The position numbers and the translations under genes are program-made. The notes beneath the pieces are model-generated. The model saw only the letters and a program-made list of their open reading frames with translations. It was not told the DNA's origin and did not search any database. Below are positions 33,216-43,735 of a stretch of 64,000 bases of DNA, one piece after another. Location: contig CAJNOJ010000253.1 of NCBI GenBank assembly GCA_905250025.1, positions 85,147-149,146 of the forward strand, read 5' to 3'. Positions within the stretch are counted from its first letter, which is position 1. Every line of letters starts with the position of its first letter. The DNA is from Adineta ricciae. Taxonomy: Eukaryota > Rotifera > Eurotatoria > Adinetida > Adinetidae.

Positions 33216-34482
33216 TTGGAGTGGGCAAATACACTGGAGGTAATTTTGACTAATTAGATGATACATTCATATCTGAAGATACTAAAAAATATTGGATTTT
33301 TACAAAATATTATTGTAACATACTAAGCGTAGATCGACCATGTGTTGGTGTTGAAAAAAGAGGCGATGGATGTATATTTTGTGCACTGCCCAGACAGATA
33401 ACACCTTCCAAAATATGCGTATAAACGCCGTTTTTACGAAATGTTAACCGGTAGTCTTTGCTTCTATCTCAACTGGCCCATCTACAACACAGTAGCTATG
33501 TCTGCATCTAAAGAAACAACAACAGCATCATAAATAAATTCTAGTAAACGCGGTTCTTCATCATCCAGAACACGATTATCACAAAAGAAAAAAGTCCACA
33601 TTTAGAGACGTATTGCTCTTATTGTTTTCAATACAAATCATGCTTTTTATGCGCTTTTAGTTTTTAAATCTTATGGGAACGATTTCAAAATTTTCCTACA
33701 CATAGTTCTGGTTTTCGACCTAGGATTATGAATTGATCACTGAGAATTTTTTGTAACACAGGTGATCATAGAAGGATATTTTTTTTTGAAGAAGTGGAAT
33801 ACATTTCTTCTTCTTATAAATTCTCATCTGATGTGTTCGCTTTGTTTTCTAGTATGAAACTGTTTATTTAGATGTGGCTACTAGTTCATCTAACATGCTA
33901 ATAAGAACAGATACGACAACGTAAATGCTCACACCGAAGATAATTTAAAGAAGGGTGTAGACAAGAAAAGCTGTGCAGAAGTTCAAGAAATACAAGAGTT
34001 CGCTTTATCCCCCTTGCAATACCGGCTACAGGGATCGAGTATACAGGGAACAGACTTTCTGTGAGATATATTCATTTTTGTTTCATTCTCATTCATAATC
34101 TTCACAAAGAAGATAAAAATCACTCGTAAACGCTTCTGAACATCTTTGAAATAAATGATATCAATAAATTGATTAATTATTGTAACAAACAAGCGACTAT
34201 CTTCTCGCGTCTACTCTCATTCTAACTATATCAACAATGTAAAATGGAAATTGTATGATTTACCGATGAATTAAAATTTTCTTTAACACAGAAAGAATAT
34301 GATATTAAAAAAACTGATAAGATATTTACTATCTTCACTGTGTTAACTTCTCAATGACATTTGTTCGAGAGTTAAGTGTTACATTGTTATCAAGATAAAC
34401 ATCTTTTTCTTTCTTTTTTTCGAATCAAAATTGGCCATTCATATGTAATAGATTAGATGACAGAAAAAAGAAACTATTAAAA
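33216..34482. other. Intergenic, probably with further Helitron debris
   Basis: Between the Helitron relic and the carboxypeptidase. I can find no intact frame. The part next to 33216 may be the decayed Rep region of the element, but no HUH motif is visible. Confidence 0.4.
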
Positions 34483-34489
34483 TATAAAA
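34483..34489 (+). promoter_or_regulatory. TATA box of the carboxypeptidase gene
   Basis: TATAAAA at 34483-34489, about 36-42 bp before the ATG at 34525, a spacing like that of the MAM gene. A second TATAAATA at 34515 lies too close to the start to serve. Confidence 0.4.
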
Positions 34490-34524
34490 CAACGTATTAT
34501 TTTGATTTCATCAGTATAAATAAA

Positions 34525-36323
34525 ATGTTCTTATTTTTCATTGGTCTGTGTGTTTTCGAGTTTACAAATTCTCATTTAAACTTTCCACAGACAAAATATC
34601 GAAATAGTTTCACTGTTTCACGTTCAAAATCTTCTAGCGACTATTTGACCTTGAGACAACATACTGAATCATTTTTCAAACCAAGATTTATAAATCCAAA
34701 AGCACAAGGTACATCTAACTTTGTTTTTAAACTAAGCAGTTATTAGAATATGTTTGATGTATATTATATATATAGATTTCTATGTGAATGGATCTACAAT
34801 TCCTGAAGTTAATTTTGATGTTGGTCCTTCATGGGCAGGTCTCTTACCAATTAGCAATAAGACTAACGAATCACAACAACTTTTTTTCTGGTACTTTCCT
34901 TCGCAGTCTAATGAAGGCATAAATGATCTTGTCATTTGGCTGAATGGTGGACCTGGTTGCTCCAGGTAAATAGTATTTGATTAATGAAATATATGTTATT
35001 TCTTTATTTCACAGTATGGAAGGTTTACTTCAAGAAAATGGACCATTTTTATGGCAATGGGGTACTGCACATCCAGTACGAAATCCATATGCTTGGAATA
35101 CATTAGCTAATATTTTGTGGATTGAACAACCTGTTGGTACTGGATTCTCTCAAGGAAATGTTACTATTCATGATGAAGATGAGCTTGCGTAAAAAAATAA
35201 AAATAGAAAATTAAATAGTTTTATTAAAATCTTATTTATATTTAGGGAGCAACTTTATGGTTTTTTGACTCAATTTTTCGACGTATTTATGGAAATTAAA
35301 AATAATTTGGTGTATCTTGCGGGAGAATCCTATGCTGGATATTTTGTGTAAATATTTCTATCATTTGAAATTGTGTGCATAGTAGAACTCTTATTGTTGA
35401 AAAATGTAATCAATAATGAACGTGGATTGGTGTGAATGAGTATTATTTCTCTACTCTCCTTCATACTTACATCCTCAGGATAAAGAAGCTGCTCTTAAAA
35501 ACTCTTCTATCTTAAACATCAAAATCATTTGCATTTAATTAATTAATCGCTATAATTCATCTAAATTCGTTTTATTATTTTCTAGTCCATACGTTGCCAA
35601 TTACATCTATAGCTTACCTGAAACAGCGCCATTGAGGCTAAATCTTCAAGGCATATTGATATTTGATCCGCTTATAACAAGTTCTCTTGTGCAACTAGAA
35701 ATTCCAGCCGTTTCATTCGCTCATATGCATCAAAATATATTCAATTTCAATGCTTCATTTCTTTCATATCTCGATGAACAAAATACGAAATGTGGCTTTG
35801 AAAATTATACTCAAACGTATGCAACATATCCACCACATGGTCCATTGCCAATACCTTCCTCTTCGCACGCAAAAGAATGTGATATTTGGGCTACTATTTT
35901 CGAAGCTGCTTTACGTATTAATCCAGCTTTTAATATTTATCGAATAACGGATACACCTCCGATTCTTTGGGATGTTTTGGGTTTTCCTGGCAGTTTTGGA
36001 AACCAACAATCACCTCTTTATTTTGCTCGATCAGATGTACAACAGGCTATTCATGCACCCAAGATCAACTGGACAGAATGTGCACATACCCCTGTCTTTG
36101 TTGATGGTATTGATCGAAGTCCACCTCCAATAAATTCTATTCTACCAAATGTCATAGAGAAAAGTCAACGTAGTATCATTGTTAATGGAGAACATGATTT
36201 TATAATTATTGCTGAAGGGACACGTATTGCGATTCAAAATATGACTTGGCATGGCATGCAAGGTTTTCAAATGGAACCTAAAACTCGATTTATTGTACCT
36301 GAACAAGGAGATTTAGGTTTTTT
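34525..36323 (+). CDS. Serine carboxypeptidase (peptidase S10), fungal type, 3' partial
   Basis: Exons 34525-34708, 34776-34965, 35015-35188, 35246-35347 and 35586-36323; all junctions are GT..AG and in frame. Signal peptide about 1-16. Family marks: [21 protein letters not shown] start, [10 protein letters not shown], '[13 protein letters not shown]', '[12 protein letters not shown]', GESYAG holding the nucleophile Ser, and '[14 protein letters not shown]' holding the catalytic Asp. The wording is closest to fungal S10 enzymes. The segment with the catalytic His (GH motif) should follow '[12 protein letters not shown]', but the sequence stops in the N run at 36324, and no match appears after it. 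Likely a secreted or lysosomal C-terminal exopeptidase. Confidence 0.85.
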
Positions 36324-36340
36324 NNNNNNNNNNNNNNNNN
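36324..36340. other. N run (assembly gap) inside the carboxypeptidase
   Basis: 17 Ns. Sequence after the gap does not continue the carboxypeptidase, so more than 17 bases are probably missing. Confidence 0.9.
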
Positions 36341-37557
36341 CAGTAAGAAGAAAGTTTTAATCAATAAGGTACAAATAATACTTTTATATGACGAGAAAAT
36401 ATCTATGCAACCAAAACTTCAGAATAGTGGAACGCAATCGCTGTATGTGTTTTATTAGAAGTGGTTTACATTTTTTAAATAATTTTTTTCTTCAAATATA
36501 GGATTATTTCAGCGAAATTAACAACAGAATAATTTCACGATTTTCTGGTAAAAAGAGCGTTCCTATCTGTGCGAAAAAATCATTCGATCTCACATAATTT
36601 CGCTGATAGGTGCTTTTTCCTTTCTGTTCTGCCATCCAGCTATCTTCTCGTGCTCCGTTCATTAGGTCATCAAAGACGTCCGTCTCGCATGTTATAATCG
36701 TTCTTTTACTCTGTTTCTAATGTTGTTGGCTATGCTTCGTATGCTTTTTCTTTGATTCAGTTCGATTAGATATAGCCTTTTTTGACTGGTGATAATTAAG
36801 CAACAAATTAATGGGACAATAAAGATCTTTTCGAAAAAGTTCATGAAATCTATTCATATGTTTCTAAAAAGTGATTATTTACTCGATAAAGCTATTCAGA
36901 ACGAAGCTGAAGATTTGTTTCTGATGCTTTTTCAAGAAGAAACAAAACAGATAGAGGAAACTTTTTCAATTTTTCTGAGCGTCGTTGGTGCATATCTCAT
37001 AACAAATAATTGCAAATTGATCGACATTACATGAGCCATCTATATTTATTCAGCACTTCGATAACATACGTTATTCGAAAAAAGTGGCTGTATTCGATTT
37101 TGAAGAAAAACGACTGTTTCAGATGATTTAAACATGGACAAACTCAATATTCGTCATAAAATGAAAAATGAAAGCAGCACGTGAAATAACAGAGATTATC
37201 AGTGTTTTAACGACAGACATACTGGCAATCATAAACTATTTTTCACGTCAATGTTGTCTTCTTTATTTGTTCTCTTTCTTTCAATGAGCACGTCCACTGC
37301 AAGATCAAGAGAGAAAGAGAACAGGACGGAGATTGATGGATAGGTATCAACATAAACGCATACACTGCGAGTAGCTAATGGCTTGTGTCTAAGAAGTAGA
37401 AGATCACAAAGAAATTGACTAGGCTCGATTAAGTATTGACAGATCAGAAACACATATCGATTTCGATCATCAGGTGCTTATCGTCACACTTAAAAGAACT
37501 CGATGAAAACTATAGTCTAGACAAGAGAAACAAATAACAATCTTCTTCTTCACAGAC
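36341..37557. other. Intergenic, nothing supported
   Basis: AT-rich. A frame at 36789-37034 has no recognisable motif. Confidence 0.4.
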
Positions 37558-37737
37558 TATAAATAGTCGCGAAGATACTCGATTCATTCATTCAACTTGT
37601 TCACTAGCTACTGATAACATCAGTGACATATCCATACGGCGAAATTTCTTACAACGTTTACTGTAGCTACGCTATTTAATGCATAATCTCTTCAGCCTCA
37701 ACCGATATCAATACATATCATGTCAAAGAAACGAAAA
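37558..37737 (+). promoter_or_regulatory. Orphan promoter with candidate first coding exon
   Basis: TATAAATAG at 37558-37566 is followed by a pyrimidine/CA-rich start-like region near 37590, an untranslated stretch, and ATG at 37720 opening MSKKRK before a good donor (GTAGGT at 37738). No downstream exon is found before the repeat array and the N at 38212, so the gene would be cut off there. Tentative. Confidence 0.3.
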
Positions 37738-38040
37738 GTAGGTCATATTCGATTTTATGTTTTCATACGATGAAATAAAAATGTTTCATCGAAAGACTGA
37801 TTTCTTTACTCAAAAATAGAGAAGCATTACTTAAGCTTGCGAACAGAAAGAAAGAATTTATTTTACATTTGATTCAGTCTCTATTCCGAAATCAAATTCA
37901 ACAATATTAATGTAATCGATCGTGCTTTTTTGAAAATATAATATTTTATAGATTATAAAATAAAACGAAATATGAGCAAACAATGCATTTTTTGCACCAT
38001 GATTTGTGCAAATCCCACGAGAAAACTTTGAAACAGATAC

Positions 38041-38205
38041 CGCTGATCGCCGCGGTTTTTTCATAATGGCTGCGGTTATACCGTTGAAGGTCGCTGTGTC
38101 GAAAAGAAACCGCGGTCAACAGCGGTGTGGTGCAGTGCAACATAAATATATCGCGGTATGTTGAAAACAAACCGCGACGTGATCACCGTTCAAGACCGCG
38201 GTTTC
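38041..38205. repeat. CCGCGG/AACCGC-rich array at a contig end
   Basis: About ten copies of CCGCGGTT, AACCGCGG or close forms on both strands within 165 bp, in AT-rich surroundings and ending 7 bp before the N at 38212. It resembles the subterminal motif clusters of hAT transposons. No transposase seen. Confidence 0.6.
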
Positions 38206-38212
38206 GAAAATN

Positions 38213-40468
38213 AAGAACGAGGTACTTTTTAATATGAAAATATCATTAAACACTTATTAAGTACCAACGGTTAGCGGTGAGTGGTCGACCGAAGAGAGGC
38301 CGACAAAGAACTAGGCGTTATAATTTCAGAAGATTTCAGGAAGCGAAATTGGTCTACGTAAGACATGCTGACAAATTATCAAATGATCAGATGGTTCAAC
38401 TGAAATAACTTTTTCTCTCTTTGGACGAATAGTAGCGCTCTAATACTATCCTTTCAGTAGAGGGTTTAGCGGCCACTAGGCCGCGTTACTTGTGAGATAC
38501 GTCAATATAAGATAATCATCTAATCATTTTATTCGTCTCGAGTAAGCTGGTTTTATTTTGTATTTAAAAGAAAATGGTAGATACATAAAATATTTTTCTC
38601 GAGAACATTTTTTATCATAGAAAGATAGCCGATCCTTTCCTCTACAAGATCATATGGTTTGACCACTTATTATATACAATAATATCATGGAAACGATCCG
38701 TCTGAAATAAGGAGTCGAAACTTATGAAACGCCCTTTATTATCAGTTGACCTCGTTCTCAGAACAGCACACGTAAGAATTAACTGGAAAACTTTTCCGGT
38801 TAACAGAGCTATTGAGTTATGTACCTCAATCAAATCCTAGCATAATATTTAACGATTCACAAAGATTATCTTACGAATAGTACTCATCCTTTAGATTCAC
38901 TGACCCTTTTCTGAAAGAATTATAGGAAAAATCAGGATACTCAGATATGGCAAATAGTAAAAACATTGCAGAGACGTCTATGCACATATCAGTCGAAAGA
39001 TCACTTCTAATTACAAGGAAATTCGGTAGTTCTATTACATTATTCCTAAGAGAATGTATTTCTCACGCATAATAAATAGCTATTTTCAATTTCTTCAGAA
39101 TTATGAAAAGTGGGGCATCCCAGTTGCTACTAATCCTCCGTTGTAAGCATGTGAACAAGCGGACCATTGCTCTTGAGTAACATAACAAACTATATAAGTT
39201 CACGAATCAAATCAATTAACACCTCGAGAAAATTCAATTCATCTTTACTTTTTTCAGTTACTCTAAGTCTTTCGAACAGACACTTAGCCGTCCGTCGAAT
39301 AACAAAGAAGAGATATTATTTTATAAATCGCAAGAGTTAGAACAGACTCCTCTGAAATAGTTTTTGGACGTTCGAAATGTTCTGAATACATTTCATGTGT
39401 GTGAAGGTATAAGAGTAAAATTACAATCAGTTACTCCGTTTTTATTCAGATAGTTCTGTCAAAAAATTCTACTGAAACATATGATACCTGGTAGTCGACT
39501 ACGCAACAAATGTCTAATAAAAACTAGTATCAGCATTGTTTATCTCATTCCGACTACTGGAACTAAAGTTTCTCGTGACATTCGTACTGAATTCCTACGA
39601 GGAATTCCTAAACGTCTATAAAGGAACGCATTGCAGCTATCGATATTCATCCAATTCTTCGCTTTTCACGAAGTTTTAAAAGTGATACACACTGAAAGGT
39701 TTCTTTTGTGAAGAATAAAAGACTCAAGCAAAATCAATTACACACAACTTACGTTAGCTTCACATTCGTTATTTTCGACAAACTTGAGCTTTCCAAACGA
39801 CAACGTATGGCAAGAAAGACTATCAATAATGATTCACAAAATGCGATCTTTTGTTACAAAAAACGAGACAGAAATTTTCATTAAAAAAAAACTGACATCA
39901 GATTCGTGAACCTCTACCTCGAACACCCTTCGGTCAAGCTTTCTTAGCCGGCAGTATAGAGTACGGGAACGGACGAAGAGACTTTAACTCAAATTCTATG
40001 TATATTGTCCTTTAAGTAGAGGGAATAATTCGAAGAAGATCATCTTTATGTAAAACTCCTCATCACACACCGATAGGAATTGAGTAGAAAATTTACTTTA
40101 TTCAACAATCCCGAGCCGTACAATCCGGTACGGAATCGGTGACTTTCCTGACGGGTTAAGCTAGAAATTCACAGAATACTATTTCAGGATTTATCGTCCT
40201 AAGAAGTCGAATGATAAAATTTTATCTTGAAAACAATATATCAGATAATCTCGTGTTAAAGATCAGTCTGAGCGAAAATATAGGACGTATAATTTTGCAT
40301 GTCGAAATTGCCTTTCAATTTTTGGCATACGCATGATTAACGTCAGCACGCAAGACAATATTCTTCTTTCTCTCTTTATCGACATAAAAGCAGTTAAAAT
40401 GTGCTGACTAGGCATATGAAACAAATTAATTACTATCGAACAACAGGATTAGACATATTTATTAGATA
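38213..40468. other. Long intergenic stretch, nothing recognised
   Basis: After the N of 38212. Frames are short and look like chance. GC-richer islands near 38280-38490 and 39900-40150 hint at old repeats, but I could not find their ends. Confidence 0.4.
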
Positions 40469-40978
40469 TTATTTTTTCAACAATCCAGTAGATCGAAGAA
40501 TGATTCCAGACACTACAAGTGCACCCGCCATGATAGCGCACACATTAAGGTAAAAACCGAAATGACGGCCACTGTTGAGCCAGAGCAAAGCTAAGGCAGG
40601 ACAGAAGTTTCCTGTTCGTTCAACAAGACCAAAAATTGATTCACCAGCTAGTGGACGCATCATAGCTGTAGCAACACCCCAGACAAATGCCCAGCAATAT
40701 ACTAGAGGATATGTGGGAGAAAATAAACAGAAAAACCCAATGATAATGTCCATAAAACCAATAACAGGCATCAGAATTCTAAAACAGATCGTATAAATCG
40801 AAAAAGTGAACGAAACTTCCGCAAATAACTACCGAGCCCATTTATCACCCACGCCAATGACACGTAAATAAGACAACCATGACGGAACAAATCGAGTCGC
40901 TAAACATCCATGACCAAAAAATGTGCCGAAAACAGAAAAACCAAGAATAAACGTTAAGATTCTATCCGATGACATCAT
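40469..40978 (-). CDS. Small multi-pass membrane protein, DoxX-like appearance
   Basis: Two exons (40978-40833 and 40778-40469), intron 54 bp, 151 residues starting MMSSDRIL. Four hydrophobic helices are visible: near 5-25, 52-72, 74-95 and 115-145. Conserved-looking features are 'FFGHGCLATRF' near 19-30, 'RPLAGESIFGLVERTGNFCP' in the second half and a short lysine end. The overall pattern (four helices, a central arginine-proline loop) recalls DoxX-type integral membrane proteins of bacteria, but I cannot name a family with certainty. No function assigned. Confidence 0.6.
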
Positions 40979-41900
40979 AAAAAAAGAATGAAGGAATAAA
41001 AAAATGTGTTGTCAAAACAGTTTCGATAATCAGCGGTTGGTTACTTATCAGCAATAAATATATCAAATAGACGAATGCTAACGTGCGTCGTTAGAGATCA
41101 GGCCTTATCAAACGGTAGAGAAAAAGTTTGACTGGAGTAACTAGTTTTGAACTTCACCGTGTCCGTGTGTATATTTGAAATAGACGTCAAAACATTCCAT
41201 CGATGAAATCATTGGATTCTACGTGTTTTATTTTACATATTGTTAACTGAACCTTGCAAATGCTTAAATAATCATGGAATGGAGAATATTAAATTATTAC
41301 CAGTTTTCAAAAACAGTGTGTTTAAATTTTCAAAACTTCAAGTGCTAATCAACTGTTTACTTCAGTTGAGATGCTAGAAGTTTTCGACAGTGTGAAAATG
41401 ATAATATTTTGTGTCAAATCTATAGACTGCAGAAAACCTGCAATGGCTAGAAGTCGTCGGACGTCATGATAATGATGATGTCTCTTGATGAACAAGAGAG
41501 TATACTATGACAAACGAATGGAAATAATGTAAAGAGATTTAATTTTTAAATTGATAATAATCCACTTTCTTATAGACGAAAGTTTTGTAAGAACAAATAC
41601 TTCGCGTGCAGTATCATTGGATGTTAGTCGAAATTTAAAAAAAATGTGGATCTCTGTTTATTTTCTCAAAAAATGGAAGAAAAGAAAGGTAGTGATTAGA
41701 AAGACAATTTCGACGAGATAGAGGTGAGCGACTGTTTAAACGAATATTAGTTGTTTTCTTTTATATATGGAAAGATTGTCAATGGCAACCAACTTCCTCT
41801 ACGAAATTGAATTAAGCTTATCTTTTTATTTTCGTGAAGAATTACAATATTTGTTCGAATCAGTTTGGCAGATACCAATTTGAAAAGAAAGAAATAGACT
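40979..41900. other. Intergenic between two minus-strand genes
   Basis: No gene or element recognised; AT-rich. Confidence 0.45.
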
Positions 41901-42479
41901 TTATTTTATGGGATTTTGTTTTAACCAATTGAGAACTTCTGCGGCATGTTTGTCAGATGGGAAAATTGGATAGAATACGTGTTCAATTTTATTGTCTTTC
42001 ACAATGATTGTCAAGCGTTTGATTAATGGAACATTATCTAATTCTGCTAAAGTGAAATAGGGTAATTTCAAATGGTTCATTAATTTCAATTCTGCATCAC
42101 TTAATAAATCGAAAGGAAGATGCAATCGGTCGACAACTTCTTGTTGATAATCAGTTGTTTGCGTGCTACATCCATAAACATTCGCACCTAGTTCTTGCAA
42201 TTCTTTATGATGGTCACGAAACGCACACGATTCTGGAGTACATCCTCTCGCGCCTGGAATTGCGTCCCAACCATCGGGAAGCTTCTGATTGGGCTTACCA
42301 GTGCGTGGATAAAAGTAAAGGACTGTACGTGGGTAATTACTTATATTGACAGTATGGTGATTGGTTGTTGGTAAAATAGTTAGAACATCGACGGGAAATT
42401 CCATTCCTACATGTAAATGTGCACATTGTCCGTCATCGACTGGCACCGGTAGATTATCAGGTAAATCAAATCGATTCAT
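41901..42479 (-). CDS. Peroxiredoxin, PrxQ/BCP-type active site, bacterial style
   Basis: 192 residues from MNRFDLPDNLPVPVDDG. An in-frame ATG 33 bp upstream exists, but MNRF fits better the start of related bacterial proteins. The thioredoxin-like fold carries 'IPGARGCTPESCAFRDH', giving a peroxidatic Cys and a resolving Cys five residues later, as in PrxQ. It is preceded by 'YFYPRTGKP' and followed by 'GCSTQTTDYQQEV', 'LHLPFDLLSD' and 'LIKRLTIIV'. It should reduce hydroperoxides with thioredoxin as donor. No intron, no targeting signal. The resemblance is to bacterial proteins rather than to animal Prx1-6, so horizontal origin is a fair inference. Confidence 0.85.
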   Translation of the reverse strand: MNRFDLPDNLPVPVDDGQCAHLHVGMEFPVDVLTILPTTNHHTVNISNYPRTVLYFYPRTGKPNQKLPDGWDAIPGARGCTPESCAFRDHHKELQELGANVYGCSTQTTDYQQEVVDRLHLPFDLLSDAELKLMNHLKLPYFTLAELDNVPLIKRLTIIVKDNKIEHVFYPIFPSDKHAAEVLNWLKQNPIK

Positions 42480-43735
42480 AGTTAATAAACGACAACCGAG
42501 TGAATTTAACACCTATGTTTGAATGCTTTCAGAAGATTCTACCGATATAACATTTACTCGATGCGTCATCGTCATCTATGATAAAGTAGTAGCTACCATT
42601 GCAAAGAACTGAGCGATAGTCCTCTAAAGACATCATCCCACACTCTAGATAGTGCTAGTTACTAAAATATGATTAAATCTTAATAAGGAAAATTCTAATT
42701 TTTTTCTCTCATCTAAATGTTTGTAATGTAATTAGAAGTTGAGCTCACAATAGTAATCTATCATTGCATGAGTAATTAATTATTACAGATAAACTTCCCC
42801 GAATAGTAATGATTAATTGCTATTTTTACATACTATTCGTTAATGTCATCTGATAGAAGTTAATTAATGTACAAAGGTTGTCACTAATGAATTCATAACA
42901 ACATTATGCTCGAGGTATATTATCGCGTTTTATTTGATGTATATTGAGAACGAATATGGAATATCAATGAAAATATTCCAATCACAGAAACTATTCGAAA
43001 TAACTGATCGGATGAAATGTCAAAGTCATAAAAATGATTACAGAGACAAATCCTCAGTGAATTTGTTTTAGCATCAGTCATTATACTCGTTAGAAATATA
43101 ACATAGTCGCAAGACCCGTTTCGAATGTTTTTCTCCTAGACAAAATACGAGCGTGAGTCATTATCGATTAAAATAGTCCTCTTTTTATAATGTGCAGAAT
43201 CTGTTTCCTCATAAATGACTCAATTGCATTCAAAAACAAGGAAGAGACACGAGTCGCCGCATACGTATACGTATTTTTCTACTGGAAAGAAACTGCTTTT
43301 CTAAAATTCAAAAAAACGACGCAAAACACTGATATTTTCATCTTGCATCGTGTGACGATAAACAGATAAGCATTTTTAACATCTCGTTTGTTTTCATCTA
43401 TATTGTAATTCTATTTCGAATATCTGTCGGGAAATCACGCTAGTGACAATGCCGACCTAACGCGACATCTCAAAACTACGATAAAACTTGTCTCATTCAA
43501 TGGTTCTCTCTCTTTCCATTTTGTCGATTGACGTAGAGAACAGAAAAGAACAAACAACTAGATAAAAAAACACATTACCATAAGAAGCTTAGATTCTTTC
43601 ATTTCAAATTTTGATTTGTTTTTCTCAAAATGTATTGTTCGTTTTGATTTTCTTAGAGCAAAGATTTCACCCCGCTGCCGTGGTAAATTATTCCTGCGAC
43701 GACTGGTACTCAGTACGTGCGCCTTCTTCCTCGCA
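42480..43735. other. Intergenic between divergently transcribed genes
   Basis: This holds the promoters of the peroxiredoxin (minus) and of the flippase (plus). The frame before 43736 is open back to 43616 but does not look like a P4-ATPase N-terminus. No TATA box or repeat that I would defend. Confidence 0.45.

Noticed and set aside
37858-38170. Two minus-strand frames over the CCGCGG array
   Set aside because: They overlap the repeat cluster and have no recognisable domain.
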